From Zoogloea ramigera (GTDB taxonomy: Bacteria; Pseudomonadota; Gammaproteobacteria; Burkholderiales; Rhodocyclaceae): a stretch of DNA of 56,894 bases. This document shows positions 25,342-34,640 of this stretch, piece by piece. The stretch is from NCBI RefSeq assembly GCF_006539865.1, contig NZ_BJNV01000027.1, forward strand, positions 1 to 56,894. Reading direction: 5' to 3'. Both the position numbers and the translations under genes were made by a program. The notes under the pieces were generated by a model, which was not told the origin of the DNA, searched no databases, and saw only the letters and a list, made by a program, of their open reading frames with translations. Position 1 is the first letter of the stretch; each line of letters opens with the position of its first letter.

Positions 25342-25584
25342 TCTGCACCTGCGCGGCCTGGATGACAGCGCTGACGCGGAGTGATTCTCGGGCGCGACCT
25401 ACGGCGATTCCGAGCGAAAAGGCTTGCCCTATAGCCGCCAGGTATCAACGGTTCCGCGGCCTTAACGAGCCGGACCCGTTTTTTTCGGCGCGCTCGATCA
25501 GTCGAAATCCTCCGAAACCCTTCTAAAACAGGACATTTTCCACAAGCCGCGCGGAGGAAGAGGACCACGGTATGGCTTGCTGTC

Positions 25585-25604
25585 TATGCTCCGCGCACAT
25601 ATAG
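25585..25604. promoter_or_regulatory. Operator-like element upstream of marR 2
   Basis: TATGCTCCGCGCACATATAG. On the other strand it reads TATATGT then seven bases then GCATA, like the sites at 22387 and 29504 but with a longer spacer. It ends eight bases before the ATG at 25613. Confidence 0.45.
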
Positions 25605-25612
25605 ATGTGGCA

Positions 25613-26152
25613 ATGGATGGACCTCGAGATCGAAACATTTTCGGGGCGTTCGCACTCATGATCAGCGACGACATCGTTCGCGCTAGTTCATCGCGGGCGC
25701 CGGAAGCTGGACCCGCCGCCTCAGCGCTGGCGTTGCTCGCGCACAAGCCCGGGCTCTCGATCCGTATGCTTGCGATCGGGGTGGGCCTTTCACATGCTGG
25801 AACTGTTCGCCTGGTGGATAGATTGGTAAGCGAGGGATTGATCGAGCGTAGGGAGCATTCGACAGACGGGCGCGCGCGATCCCTCTATCTTACTCCAACT
25901 GGCAAGGTCGCGAGCGACGAGGTCCTGGCCTCGCGCGATCAAGTGATTGCCGAAGGGCTATCGATCCTTAATCCAGACGAACTGAAAACCTTATCGGACA
26001 TCGCTGAACGCGTTCTCCGAAATCGCTTGGAAAACCTCGAGCAGTCATACCGCATCTGCCGCTTGTGCTGCTACGAGGGCTGCACGAACTGCCCCGTCGA
26101 TGCCGAATTGCATGAGCGAGGTGTGGACCGCGAGAAGAACGACGACGCGTAG
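25613..26152 (+). CDS. MarR-family regulator 2 with Cys-rich C-terminus
   Basis: 179 aa from the ATG at 25613 (MDGPRDRNIF); the open frame begins at 25577, but the operator-like element overlaps that region. The winged helix contains LSIRMLAIGVGLSHAGTVRL, then ERREHSTDGRARSLYLTPTG. The tail has CRLCCYEGCTNCPVD, five cysteines within 13 residues, suitable for zinc binding or redox sensing. It is a paralogue of MarR 1 at 22414. No operon partner follows closely. Autoregulation and control of the nearby stress genes are inferred from the shared palindromes. Confidence 0.85.
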   Translation: MDGPRDRNIFGAFALMISDDIVRASSSRAPEAGPAASALALLAHKPGLSIRMLAIGVGLSHAGTVRLVDRLVSEGLIERREHSTDGRARSLYLTPTGKVASDEVLASRDQVIAEGLSILNPDELKTLSDIAERVLRNRLENLEQSYRICRLCCYEGCTNCPVDAELHERGVDREKNDDA

Positions 26153-26160
26153 GAGACTCG

Positions 26161-26283
26161 CAATTGCGGCAGCTCAACGCTGCTCAGATGGCGGGGCTTC
26201 ATAATGTCAGCGAGCCTACCATCAGCCGCATTCTTTTGGCTACGCGTCAAGCCGGCCGATCGGGCATGGCGGTCTCATTCTAA
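26161..26283 (+). pseudogene. C-terminal helix-turn-helix fragment of a serine recombinase
   Basis: A frame from 26161 to the TAA at 26281-26283 reads RQLNAAQMAGLHNVSEPTIS followed by RILLATRQAGRSG. This is the Hin/resolvase-type HTH with the serine-proline-threonine-isoleucine-serine recognition helix. The catalytic domain is absent, so this is a relic of a mobile element. Confidence 0.45.
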
Positions 26284-26548
26284 TATGTCGGTGATCGCCC
26301 CACTTTTAGCCGCTCAATTGATCGGAACGCGGTTTCGGAAGCGGCCGTTCAAACCACTCGCTGCATTCCCATTTCTCTATGTCCGATAGGTAGTTTCGGG
26401 GAAAAGCAGTCGGGAACAGGTTTCGGGAACGCATGCTCCGGCAGGAGCGCAGCGCGCGTCCCAAACGCGTTTTCCCGGTAGAGCTTCCCAATCGGCAAAG
26501 TGCGGGCCACCTCAGACTGCGAACGCGAAAAACCGCCTGGCTGGTCAC
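26284..26548. other. Gap without a recognised gene
   Basis: 265 bp between the recombinase fragment and the convergent oxidoreductase gene. The frames are short and resemble no family, and no strong hairpin or promoter pair was seen. Confidence 0.4.
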
Positions 26549-27574
26549 TCAAGGCAGGGTAACGACGATTTTCGCTGCGGATACACCCGCCTTCAGGGCT
26601 TCCAAGGCAGCCTGGAGCATTTCAAGGCCCTGGCCCACGATCTTCGCCGGAGGGGCGGGGACGAACGTGCGCGCCGCGAGAGCCTGCGGCAGGAATTCGC
26701 GGTAGATCATTGGACCAACCTCGTCATCCTTGAGGCTCGTCCCGGAGATGTGCGTCGCCTCGACTCCAAATGAACGCTCGTCGGGCGGGGCCAGCGTCGC
26801 TGCCACCCGGCGCGAGCCCTCGCATCTCGCAACTACGGCAAAACAGTCTTTCATGTGACCGGTCGCGTGAAGCGTTCCAGCGAGACTGCGCCCGCGCATT
26901 GCCTCAATCACGTCTTCCACGATGGCTGGACTCGAGTGGTCAAGAACCTCGCTTGCACCCAGCTCCTTCAACAGGCCGACGTTGCGCGCCGAAGCGGTGG
27001 CGACGCACCTGTAGCCCGACGCCACCGCGAGCTGGATGGCGTTGCAGCCAACGCTCGACGATCCACCCCAGACCAGAACGACCTCTGGACGCGCGGTCGG
27101 CGAGTGTAACGGTGGCGCGAGAGCCAACTGTGTCCGTCCGTAGAGCCCGCTTGCGGCGGTGCCAAGGCCAAGCGGGAGGACTGCCGCATCAGCGAAGGCA
27201 ATGTTGTTGGGGATCGGCGCCGCCATGTGGTCCAGCACGATCGTGTGGTGCTGGAACGCACCCTGCGCAGGTTGATTTACGGTTGTCCCGACCGCCTGTC
27301 CGATGACTCGATCGCCGACCTTGAACCGCTCGACCGCGCCACCGACCGCCGCGACCTCACCGGAGACGTCGCTGCCGAGAATCGCGGGATAGTCGAGCCA
27401 TGGCAAAAGCGCGACGTCCTGCAGAATCCAGTCGAGTGGGTTGATCGCGATGGCCGCGTTGCGGATCAATATCTCGTTCGCCGCCAGATGCGGCAGAGCG
27501 GTGACACCGATCCTCAGTGGCTGCCCCGGCGCTTTCTGCCAGGCGGCCTGATTAGTCACGGTTTCGGTCATCAT
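26549..27574 (-). CDS. Medium-chain NAD(P)H-dependent oxidoreductase (quinone reductase/enoyl reductase type)
   Basis: 341 aa from the ATG at 27574, overlapping the msrA stop as ATGA. N-terminal GroES-like domain with NPLDWILQDVALLPWLDYPA and ILGSDVSGEVAAVGGAV. The nucleotide-binding fold carries VVLVWGGSSSVGCNAIQLAV near residue 170. The catalytic zinc ligands of true alcohol dehydrogenases are missing, so it belongs to the zinc-free quinone/alkenal reductase group. Likely role: NAD(P)H-dependent reduction of reactive carbonyls or quinones. It is the last gene of a three-gene operon with the OsmC fusion and msrA. Confidence 0.85.
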   Translation of the reverse strand: MMTETVTNQAAWQKAPGQPLRIGVTALPHLAANEILIRNAAIAINPLDWILQDVALLPWLDYPAILGSDVSGEVAAVGGAVERFKVGDRVIGQAVGTTVNQPAQGAFQHHTIVLDHMAAPIPNNIAFADAAVLPLGLGTAASGLYGRTQLALAPPLHSPTARPEVVLVWGGSSSVGCNAIQLAVASGYRCVATASARNVGLLKELGASEVLDHSSPAIVEDVIEAMRGRSLAGTLHATGHMKDCFAVVARCEGSRRVAATLAPPDERSFGVEATHISGTSLKDDEVGPMIYREFLPQALAARTFVPAPPAKIVGQGLEMLQAALEALKAGVSAAKIVVTLP

Positions 27575-28137
27575 CAACTCTTTCTGTCAAGTATTACAGC
27601 TGGGCGTTCGTCTGAGCGGTCCAACCGCCAGGTCGGGCGCACGAAGTGGCAGCTATAGCCCCCAGGATAGCGCACCAGGTATTCTTGGTGCTCTGGCTCC
27701 GCCTCCCAAAAGGGTTCTTCTGGGTTGATCTCCGACACGACCGGGCCAGGCCAGCTTCCTGATGCCTCGATTTCCGCGATGGTTGTGAGGGCGACTTCCT
27801 TCTGCACTTCGGTGGTGTAGAAAATCGCCGATCGATAGCTCGGACCGACATCGCTGCCTTGTTGCTCGTAGGTCGTGGGGTCATGTATCTGGAAGAAGAG
27901 TTCCAAGAGCGAGCGATAGGCGAGAACGGAAGGGTCGAAGGTCACTTCCACTGCTTCCGCATGGCCGTAATGTCTCGCGTAGGTCGGATCAGGCATTTCT
28001 CCGCCTGTGTAACCGACACGCGTCGAAATGACTCCCCTGGCTCGGCGCAGCAAATCCTCCATGCCCCAGAAGCAGCCGCCTGCGAGAATTGCTCGCTCTG
28101 TCGCGGCCGCCCTATTGCCGGTAGGCGATTGGCTCAC
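27574..28137 (-). CDS. msrA: Peptide-methionine (S)-S-oxide reductase 1
   Basis: 187 aa from the GTG at 28137, chosen because GGAGGG lies ten bases upstream. An alternative GTG at 28167 directly follows the preceding stop. The catalytic GCFWG motif has Cys22, followed by [13 protein letters not shown] and the [11 protein letters not shown] core. A conserved IHDPTT segment and the C-terminal [11 protein letters not shown] and HFVRP blocks are present. It repairs S-methionine sulfoxide in proteins using thioredoxin. Cysteines for thioredoxin recycling near the C-terminus are limited to the YSCHF residue. A second, divergent copy lies at 31098. Confidence 0.92.
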   Translation of the reverse strand: MSQSPTGNRAAATERAILAGGCFWGMEDLLRRARGVISTRVGYTGGEMPDPTYARHYGHAEAVEVTFDPSVLAYRSLLELFFQIHDPTTYEQQGSDVGPSYRSAIFYTTEVQKEVALTTIAEIEASGSWPGPVVSEINPEEPFWEAEPEHQEYLVRYPGGYSCHFVRPTWRLDRSDERPAVILDRKS

Positions 28138-28169
28138 AGTCCGTTCGCCCTCCTCCGTGTGCGCCACGG

Positions 28170-29402
28170 TCAAGCCAGCCTCGCGGGATCCGCAGCCTGA
28201 CTGGCGCTCAAGAGCTCGGTCTGCACGTCCGAACCCCGGATGAGACTCAGATCGACGGGACACCGATCAGCGATCGCGAGGATCCGAGCGCGCTGATCAT
28301 CACTCAGCGGCCCATCGAGGACAATGGTGCGGGTGAACCGGTCGGGTGGCATCATGTCCGGCACCTTCTCGTGCTGCACGGTCGTGCTCGCCCGTTCGAG
28401 CGGAAAGCCCTTGCGGTTCGCATAGAGACGCATCGTCATCACCGTGCAGGCTGCGAGGCCGGCAGATACGAGTTCGTAGGGAGATAGTCCGGTCCCGAGG
28501 CCACCGACCGATGCTGGCTCGTCGGCGAACAGAGTGTGCTCGCCGCTGCGGACCTTGAGCTGGAACGTCCCTGCAAGAGTTTCGGTGGCGACGACGCCCT
28601 CCGCAACCTCGATCTGCGGAAGATCCGCGCTGAGTGGTGGGAGAAAGCGGCTCGCCCAAACCGCCACCATGGCCGCGGCGTAGTTCGCGTCCGCGACGTC
28701 GGTGAGAAGGTGATCCGCGTTGTCGAGCGAGATGAAGCTTTTAGGGTGCCTGGACGCGACGAAGATGCGCGACGCGTGGTCGATGCCGACCACCTGATCC
28801 AGCGGAGAGTGCATGACCAGCACCGGCCGTCGCAGGGAGGCAATGGCCTTCTCGACGTCGATCCCCTCAACCGCCTCAAGGAACCCTCGGCGAATGAGGA
28901 AGGGCCTACCGGCAATCTCCACCGAGGCCTCGCCCTCGCTCGCGATGGTGTCCAGATCATTCGGTCCGAAGAGGCGCAAGATATGCTGAAGGTCGGCCGG
29001 CGCACCAATCGTCGCTACCGCCGCAATATCAGGCATGTCGGCGGCGGCTACGATCGCAGCGGTGCCACCCAGGCTGTGCCCGACGAGGAGGGACGGTGAC
29101 ATGCCCGCCGCCGCCATCGCATTTGCGGCGGCCCGAAGGTCCTCGACGTCCGACGCGAAGTTCACAGGTTCTCCCGTCCCACCGCCGATCCCGGTCCCGG
29201 CGAAATCGAACCTCAAGACCCCGATGCCCGCACGCGACAGCGCGCGCGAGATGTGAACAGCGGCGCGACTGTCTTTCCCGCACGTGAAGCAGTGGGCGAA
29301 GATCGCCCAGCCCCGCGGCGTCCCTTCCGGCGGTTCGAGGTGCCCGGACAGCGGAGAGCCAGCCCCACTGACAAACGTAAATGATCTTCCTGCCATGTCC
29401 AT
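28170..29402 (-). CDS. Bifunctional alpha/beta-hydrolase and OsmC-family protein
   Basis: 410 aa from the ATG at 29402, behind a GGAGG site; the frame is open to 29489. Residues 1-270 form an alpha/beta hydrolase with nucleophile Ser110 in GHSLGG, probable Asp202 and His231. Residues 275-410 are an OsmC/Ohr-like domain with Cys319 (GLAACTVMT) and Cys381 (ADRCPVD). In Ohr proteins such a cysteine pair reduces organic hydroperoxides. The fusion is known in proteobacteria, but its substrate is not. It is the first gene of a minus-strand operon with msrA and the oxidoreductase. Two palindromes lie in its promoter region. Confidence 0.9.
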   Translation of the reverse strand: MDMAGRSFTFVSGAGSPLSGHLEPPEGTPRGWAIFAHCFTCGKDSRAAVHISRALSRAGIGVLRFDFAGTGIGGGTGEPVNFASDVEDLRAAANAMAAAGMSPSLLVGHSLGGTAAIVAAADMPDIAAVATIGAPADLQHILRLFGPNDLDTIASEGEASVEIAGRPFLIRRGFLEAVEGIDVEKAIASLRRPVLVMHSPLDQVVGIDHASRIFVASRHPKSFISLDNADHLLTDVADANYAAAMVAVWASRFLPPLSADLPQIEVAEGVVATETLAGTFQLKVRSGEHTLFADEPASVGGLGTGLSPYELVSAGLAACTVMTMRLYANRKGFPLERASTTVQHEKVPDMMPPDRFTRTIVLDGPLSDDQRARILAIADRCPVDLSLIRGSDVQTELLSASQAADPARLA

Positions 29403-29503
29403 CAAACCTCCAGCACGCGGCTTGGCGGTTGCGCTCTCAGAACCTTCGACGGAGCTGAGCGGAGCGCACCGCCAACCGGTAATCGTCATCTCAGGCTATC
29501 ATT

Positions 29504-29522
29504 TATATGTCTGGCGCATATA
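29504..29522. promoter_or_regulatory. Operator-type palindrome, proximal to the OsmC fusion operon
   Basis: TATATGTCTGGCGCATATA, matching TATATGY-N5-GCATA on the plus strand. It lies 100 bp upstream of the start at 29402 and in the divergent region shared with lysR 2. Confidence 0.55.
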
Positions 29523-29543
29523 GACAAGCCCCTATATCATGAT

Positions 29544-29560
29544 TATATGCGCCAAGCATA
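29544..29560. promoter_or_regulatory. Operator-type palindrome, proximal to lysR 2
   Basis: TATATGCGCCAAGCATA, matching TATATGY-N5-GCATA. It lies 22 bp from the other copy in the same divergent promoter region. Paired sites favour cooperative regulator binding. Confidence 0.55.
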
Positions 29561-29630
29561 CTTCTGCGACCTGCGTTCCAAAGGCGGTCTCACGGAAGAG
29601 GTATCAGTCAGGCGCGTGGGCCAAAGGACT

Positions 29631-30506
29631 ATGGAACTCAATCAAGTCAGCTATTTCATCAACTTGGCCGAGACGCTGAATTTCACAGCGGCCGCTCGCT
29701 TGAGCGGTGTGTCACAGCCAAGTCTGACCCGCGCGATCCGCCGCTTGGAAGATGAGCTTGGCGGGCCGCTGATCTATCGCGACGGGAAGAACAGCCGCCT
29801 GACTGGCCTTGGCCATGACGTCGAGGCAGAATTCCGGCGCATGGTGGTCGCGATGAAGAGCGTTCGCAATCACTCGGAGCACTGGGCGATGGGGGGGCAC
29901 CGCGTGCTGGATGTCGCCGTCGCGCCCACCGTCGGACCAAAGGAATTTACGGCATTCTTCGAGAGCGCATTGGCGGAGATGCCATCCATCGAAATCAAGC
30001 TGCACTCGCTCCAGTCGAACGAGGACACATCGGAGGTGCTTTCAGGAAAATACCACGCGTGCATCATGCCGCGTGAAACAAGACCGGAACGCAAGCTGGA
30101 TGTGCATCCTCTATTTCGGGAGCGCTTCGTGCTCGGCTGTTCTGCAAACCATCCCTTGGCTGCCAACGAGATCGTGCGCGGCGAAGACCTGCTCGAGTTT
30201 CCTTTCGTCGATCGCCTGAAATGCGAGTTTCGCGATCGGATCCTCGATCACTTCGCGCGACGGGACTTGCTCATGCGACCTCGCTTTCGATCAGATCGCG
30301 AGGACTGGGTGCAACGGGTCGTCGCTGACGGCCACGCCATATGCATTCTTCCGGAACGATCGCCGACCGTGCAAGGCCTCGTCACTCGGCCGATCGACGG
30401 ATTTGTCTTGGAGCGCGAAGTCGTGATCGCGACAGTATCCGGCTCCACGGCAACGGTCGAGATACGGAACATCGCGCAGCTGGCAGCCCGGTATGAGTGG
30501 AACTGA
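29631..30506 (+). CDS. LysR-family transcriptional regulator 2
   Basis: 291 aa from the ATG at 29631 (MELNQVSYFINLAETLNFT), which matches the usual LysR start; the frame opens at 29547. HTH at residues 4-62 with AAARLSGVSQPSLTRAIRRL. A typical substrate-binding domain follows, with the CSANHPLAANEIV and DGHAICILPE blocks. It is divergent from the OsmC-fusion operon and precedes msrB by 146 bp. It could control either or both. LysR regulators such as OxyR sense peroxide by cysteine. This one has few cysteines, so a small-molecule effector is more likely. Confidence 0.88.
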   Translation: MELNQVSYFINLAETLNFTAAARLSGVSQPSLTRAIRRLEDELGGPLIYRDGKNSRLTGLGHDVEAEFRRMVVAMKSVRNHSEHWAMGGHRVLDVAVAPTVGPKEFTAFFESALAEMPSIEIKLHSLQSNEDTSEVLSGKYHACIMPRETRPERKLDVHPLFRERFVLGCSANHPLAANEIVRGEDLLEFPFVDRLKCEFRDRILDHFARRDLLMRPRFRSDREDWVQRVVADGHAICILPERSPTVQGLVTRPIDGFVLEREVVIATVSGSTATVEIRNIAQLAARYEWN

Positions 30507-30541
30507 ATCACGACGTGAAGAGCTTCGGCGCTATGGAAACT

Positions 30542-30556
30542 ATACGCGCAGCGTAT
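30542..30556. promoter_or_regulatory. ATACGC-GCA-GCGTAT palindrome upstream of msrB
   Basis: A perfect six-bp-arm inverted repeat about 100 bp before the msrB start. It resembles the TATATGY-N5-GCATA sites in layout but differs in the arms, so membership of the same group is uncertain. Confidence 0.4.
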
Positions 30557-30652
30557 TGGATAAATCTGGGGCGCACTGCTATAGTCGGCGCAATGACTGC
30601 AAAGATAAATGACAGTGTGTCGAGCTCTCTAGATTAATTATTGGAGACTATC

Positions 30653-31096
30653 ATGAAGTTTGAGAAGTCACAGGCAGCAGTTGACCGCCTGACCCCCGAG
30701 CAACGCCGGATTACCCAGGATTCGGGGACCGAAAGGCCCTTCACGGGTGAGCACAACGACAACAAGGAGCCTGGCATCTACGTCGACATAGTGTCGGGAG
30801 AGCCGCTGTTCGCTTCAACGGACAAGTTCGATTCGGGTACTGGCTGGCCCAGCTTCACCAAGCCGATCGTTCCGGCAAACGTGAACGAGGTGCGGGACAG
30901 TGCACACGGCATGGTCCGGACGGAGGTCAGGTCGGTACACGCCGACAGCCATCTGGGCCACGTTTTCCCGGACGGTCCTTCCGACCGCGGCGGTCTGCGC
31001 TACTGCATCAACTCTGCGTCCCTTCGCTTCATCCCGCGCGACGAGATGGAGTCCGAGGGATACGGTGAATATCTCGATCAAGTAGAGGAGGCTTAA
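30653..31096 (+). CDS. msrB: Peptide-methionine (R)-S-oxide reductase
   Basis: 147 aa from the ATG at 30653 ([13 protein letters not shown]). The MsrB core [11 protein letters not shown], the HLGHVFPDG segment and the catalytic RYCINSASL with Cys118 are present. The two CxxC zinc motifs of many MsrB proteins are absent; [14 protein letters not shown] stands in their place, so this is the zinc-free type. It reduces R-methionine sulfoxide and works with MsrA to repair both stereoisomers. The msrA gene follows after one base, so they are co-transcribed. Confidence 0.93.
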   Translation: MKFEKSQAAVDRLTPEQRRITQDSGTERPFTGEHNDNKEPGIYVDIVSGEPLFASTDKFDSGTGWPSFTKPIVPANVNEVRDSAHGMVRTEVRSVHADSHLGHVFPDGPSDRGGLRYCINSASLRFIPRDEMESEGYGEYLDQVEEA

Positions 31097-31097
31097 C

Positions 31098-31637
31098 ATG
31101 CATCAGCGCGCTGTTCTCGCAGGAGGATGTTTCTGGGGCATGCAGGATCTGATCCGCAAGCGGCCCGGCATCATCTCGACCCGTGTGGGTTACACGGGCG
31201 GCGATATTCCGAACGCCACGTATCGTAATCACGGCACGCATGCCGAGGGGATCGAGATTGTCTTCGACCCGACAGTGACGAGCTACCGGCACATCCTGGA
31301 ATTCTTCTTCCAGATCCACGATCCGACGACGCTGAACCGCCAGGGCAATGATCGTGGGCTCTCCTACCGGTCGGGCATCTATTATGTCGACGAGGAGCAG
31401 AAGCGCGTCGCCGAGGATACGATCGCCGATGTGGATGCCTCGGGGCTGTGGGATGGCAAAGTGGTGACCGAGGTCCAGCCGGTCGGCGAGTTCTGGGAGG
31501 CCGAGCCCGATCACCAGGATTATCTGGAGAAGCGGCCGGGCGGCTACACCTGCCACTTCGTCCGTCCCGACTGGGTTCTTCCAAAGCGGCATGAGGCCGG
31601 CGATGTGAGCCCTGCGGCCGGGGCTGCAGCGGAATAG
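31098..31637 (+). CDS. msrA: Peptide-methionine (S)-S-oxide reductase 2
   Basis: 179 aa. It begins [16 protein letters not shown] with catalytic Cys11, followed by [32 protein letters not shown] and the C-terminal [11 protein letters not shown] and HFVRPDW blocks. The gene is translationally coupled to msrB (stop, one base, ATG). It is related to but clearly distinct from MsrA 1 at 27574, so the cluster carries two S-specific repair enzymes. Substrate differences between the copies cannot be read from sequence. Confidence 0.93.
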   Translation: MHQRAVLAGGCFWGMQDLIRKRPGIISTRVGYTGGDIPNATYRNHGTHAEGIEIVFDPTVTSYRHILEFFFQIHDPTTLNRQGNDRGLSYRSGIYYVDEEQKRVAEDTIADVDASGLWDGKVVTEVQPVGEFWEAEPDHQDYLEKRPGGYTCHFVRPDWVLPKRHEAGDVSPAAGAAAE

Positions 31638-31769
31638 GCTTCGCTGCCGTTAGTGCCGCGCCGATCCGGTTCGCAACCTCCGACGACCGCGTCAATCGAC
31701 GCGGTCGTCGAACCCGGCCTTGAAGCAGATCATTCCATTCAGCCGCCGTCGCAGTGCCAGGATCCAGAT

Positions 31770-32474
31770 ATGACAGACCTCTCCTCCTTTCCCATCACGC
31801 AGCGCTGGCCAGCATCTTATCCGGATCGCTTGCAACTATACGCGGCCCCCACGCCCAACGGCGTCAAGGTCTCGATGATGCTGGAGGAGACTGGCCTGCC
31901 GTATGAGCCCCACTTCGTCGACATCTCGAACAACGAGTCGAAGGATCCAGCGTTCGTGTCGTTGAATCCCAACGGCCGCATACCCGCGATCATCGATCCG
32001 GCTGGCCCTGACGGCCAGCCCATTGGCATATGGGAAACCGGTGCGATCCTCATCTATCTGGCCGACAAGACGGGGCAGCTCATCTCAACAACACCCGCCC
32101 AGCGGTACGAGACTCTGGCCTGGGTGTTCTTTCAGGTGTCGGGCGTTGGGCCGACCTTCGGACAGCTAGGCTTTTTCCTGCGATTTGCCGGCAAGGACTA
32201 TGAGGACAAGCGACCTCGGCAGCGCTTTGTTGATGAATCCAGGCGTCTTCTCGGGGTCCTGGATCACCGGCTGGAGGGCCGCGAATGGATTGTCGATGAT
32301 TACTCGATCGCGGACATTGCGACGTTTGGCTGGGTGAATGCGCTGGTCGAATTCTACGCAGCGGGCGACATCCTCGGCCTAAGCAGCTATTCGAACGTGC
32401 AGGCATGGCTCGAACGCGGGCTGGCGCGACCGGCTGTACAGCGTGGCCTGCGAATTCCTGCGAGGCCTGCATGA
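31770..32474 (+). CDS. Glutathione S-transferase family protein (YfcG/Ure2p type)
   Basis: 234 aa from the ATG at 31770; the frame opens at 31653, but the upstream part is low-quality coding sequence. The thioredoxin-like N-terminal domain has LQLYAAPTPNGVKVSMMLEE, then NPNGRIPAIIDP and the WETGAILIYLADKTG glutathione-binding block. The C-terminal helical domain has the DYSIADIATFGW N-capping motif. Proteins of this subgroup often act as disulfide-bond oxidoreductases on glutathione conjugates. It lies between msrA 2 and the CorA-like gene and overlaps the latter by four bases. Confidence 0.9.
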   Translation: MTDLSSFPITQRWPASYPDRLQLYAAPTPNGVKVSMMLEETGLPYEPHFVDISNNESKDPAFVSLNPNGRIPAIIDPAGPDGQPIGIWETGAILIYLADKTGQLISTTPAQRYETLAWVFFQVSGVGPTFGQLGFFLRFAGKDYEDKRPRQRFVDESRRLLGVLDHRLEGREWIVDDYSIADIATFGWVNALVEFYAAGDILGLSSYSNVQAWLERGLARPAVQRGLRIPARPA

Positions 32475-33439
32475 CCATTATCGCCGCATATTATTACAAC
32501 GAAGGTAAGCGAGTCCGTGAAATCAGGCTCGATGAGCACGTCGAACTAAACGAGAATCGCTCGGGCTTCTGCTGGATCGCGCTTAGCGAGCCCACCGCAG
32601 ACGAACTCAGCGCGATCCAGACGACGTATAACCTCCATCCTTTGGCGATCGACAACGCCATGCACCCGCTGTGCCCGCCCAAGCTCGAGGTCTACAACGA
32701 TGAGTTGTACGTCGTCGCCCAGACCGCCGAGCTGGTCGGCGACCGGATCAGCTACGGCAAGATGGCGATCTTCACCGGTCACAATCACCTTATCACCGTG
32801 CGGCACGGCAATGCCGGAGCGCTGGGCAAACTTCGGGAGCAACTCGAGGCATCGCCGACGCAGTTCGGCAAGGGTGTCGACTATGTGCTGCACGCGATCT
32901 TGCACCGAGTGGTCGACCAGTATCTGCCCATCTTCGAAATGATCGAGGACGACGTCCTGGCGATGGAGCGACGGTCGCTGCACGATTTCCTCGGGCCAGA
33001 AGAGGTGGCGCGAATCTTCGAACTAAGGTCCGAACTCACGCGGTTCCAGCGCACGCTCGGGGCTATGGCCGAGCTGGTGCGAAAGCTCGTTCGCGGCCAC
33101 TTTCCCTGCATCAGCGCCGAAATGACACCATATTTCCACGACGTCGCGGACCATGTCCACCGCGTGCAGTCCATGGTCGACGGCCTCCTGCTTGTCCTGT
33201 CCACGGTCTTCGAGGCCAGCAGCCTTCTGGAAGCGCAAAGGATCGGTGTGGTCACTCGCCAGCTCGCGGCCTGGGCGGCGATCTTGACGGTCCCGACGGC
33301 GATCGCCGGAATATATGGCATGAACTTCAAGCACATGCCGGAACTGGACACGCCATATGGCTACTTCGTCGTGCTCGGAGTGATAGCGGTGTTCTGCCTT
33401 CTCCTGTTCATGCGCTTCAAGAAGGCCAAGTGGCTATGA
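32471..33439 (+). CDS. CorA-family divalent-metal transporter
   Basis: 322 aa from the ATG at 32471, overlapping the GST stop as ATGA. The long N-terminal cytoplasmic domain is followed by two membrane helices at the C-terminus (about 270-290 and 300-318). Between and before them are the conserved YGMNF motif and the periplasmic loop of CorA channels (IAGIYGMNFKHMPEL). It conducts magnesium or related divalent ions. Close coupling to the GST gene places it in the same transcript. A link to oxidative stress through manganese or magnesium supply is inference. Confidence 0.9.
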   Translation: MTIIAAYYYNEGKRVREIRLDEHVELNENRSGFCWIALSEPTADELSAIQTTYNLHPLAIDNAMHPLCPPKLEVYNDELYVVAQTAELVGDRISYGKMAIFTGHNHLITVRHGNAGALGKLREQLEASPTQFGKGVDYVLHAILHRVVDQYLPIFEMIEDDVLAMERRSLHDFLGPEEVARIFELRSELTRFQRTLGAMAELVRKLVRGHFPCISAEMTPYFHDVADHVHRVQSMVDGLLLVLSTVFEASSLLEAQRIGVVTRQLAAWAAILTVPTAIAGIYGMNFKHMPELDTPYGYFVVLGVIAVFCLLLFMRFKKAKWL

Positions 33440-33530
33440 GTAACGCACTTCGCGAGCTTCTCCGTCCGCCGAGTCACAGCGCGCTTTGTGCGCGAGCGTG
33501 TCCAATCCAGTTCAAGATGAAGGTGCTTCC

Positions 33531-34103
33531 ATGACCTCCCAGGTGACCGACGTTCTAGAAGCAGTCCAGTCATTCATCGCCAAAGGCTATGACCGCGAAT
33601 ACCGCGTCAAGGACGGCAATCTCGTCGATCTCGAACTAGGGTCAACCCTCGATGCATGCAGCATTCGCGTCGATGCGGCGTTGCGCCTCGAGAGCGGGGA
33701 CGACGGCGAAGATGCCTCCAACATCTACGCGATCACCGATCCGGCGACAGAGCATAAAGGCCTGTTGATCGACGCCTTCGACGTGTTCCACGAAATCTGC
33801 CCCCGCGACTTGTCCGAGCGCCTTGTGGCGCATCGGGAAACAGCACCGGCAGGTGACCAGGACGCGCCGAGCAAGCACGGACTACGGAAAGTCTACAAGA
33901 GCGAGTTTCACAGCGATCCCGAGCGTTACGTTCTGCGCGAGGGCTTTCCAGACTTCCCGCCATGCCCTTTCGGCCAATCCTTCAGCATCCTCGGCTTCGA
34001 TACCGCCGAGCAGGAATATGTCTGGCTCGTCACGAGCATCATTCGAGATCCTCGGCTGATCAGGGTTCCATACCAGGGCGAAGACGTCATCAGCGACGAA
34101 TAG
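33531..34103 (+). CDS. Hypothetical protein with a phosphoribosylpyrophosphate-synthetase-associated small domain
   Basis: 190 aa from the ATG at 33531 (MTSQVTDVLEAVQSFIAKG). The first 75 residues (AVQSFIAKGYDREYRVKDGN and then ASNIYAITDP) resemble the small domain often labelled phosphoribosylpyrophosphate synthetase in bacterial genomes, although no catalytic synthetase motif is present. The second part (ERYVLREGFPDFPPCPFGQS) is not recognised. No signal peptide or membrane segment. It is preceded by 90 bp after corA and may be transcribed separately. No function is claimed. Confidence 0.6.
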   Translation: MTSQVTDVLEAVQSFIAKGYDREYRVKDGNLVDLELGSTLDACSIRVDAALRLESGDDGEDASNIYAITDPATEHKGLLIDAFDVFHEICPRDLSERLVAHRETAPAGDQDAPSKHGLRKVYKSEFHSDPERYVLREGFPDFPPCPFGQSFSILGFDTAEQEYVWLVTSIIRDPRLIRVPYQGEDVISDE

Positions 34104-34190
34104 CGGTGTCGCTTAGCCGGAAAGGCTGGCCTTCCTGGCCCACACATCTGCAGGCTGAACTTTAAGAACATCGAAAATTAGGAGGTGATT

Positions 34191-34640
34191 ATGGACTGGA
34201 ACAAGGACCACATACGAGAAACTATGCTCTTGCTGGAGACAGCAGCGTTGCACAGCGCTCGCGAAAACTACCTGGACTATGTCTCTACCGCTCGGCTCGA
34301 TCGGAGCGAACCGATCGAAAACGACGAACTAGCTCAGGCCGAGGTCGCGAGCGACTTCGCTGAAGCGCTCGATGACACGCTCCATGACTACGCCAATAAA
34401 CTCGAAAAGCTCAGGACGATCGATTTCGGCCCCAAGTTGGCCGTCAACGAAGGCGCTGTCGTCAAGCTGTCCGGCCGCCACTTTGTGATCGCGGTGTCAA
34501 CGAGCAAGTTTACCTGTCAGGGGCGTGAGCTCATGGGCATTTCCACGATGGCGCCGATCTTCGAAGCGATCGAGGGTGCCCGAGCCGGGGAGACCGTGCA
34601 GTTCAACGGCCGGGACCTCACCGTAGAAGACGTGGAATAA
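34191..34640 (+). CDS. GreA/GreB C-terminal-domain protein
   Basis: 149 aa from the ATG at 34191, directly after a strong TTAGGAGGTG site. The N-terminal half is helical and acidic. The C-terminal half (GAVVKLSGRHFVIAVSTSKF, ISTMAPIFEAIEGARAGETV and FNGRDLTVEDVE) resembles the FKBP-like C-terminal domain of GreA/GreB that contacts the RNA-polymerase secondary channel. The N-terminal coiled coil of true Gre factors is not evident. A role in modulating transcription under stress is plausible. The gene lies between the unknown protein and RidA on the same strand. Confidence 0.72.
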   Translation: MDWNKDHIRETMLLLETAALHSARENYLDYVSTARLDRSEPIENDELAQAEVASDFAEALDDTLHDYANKLEKLRTIDFGPKLAVNEGAVVKLSGRHFVIAVSTSKFTCQGRELMGISTMAPIFEAIEGARAGETVQFNGRDLTVEDVE

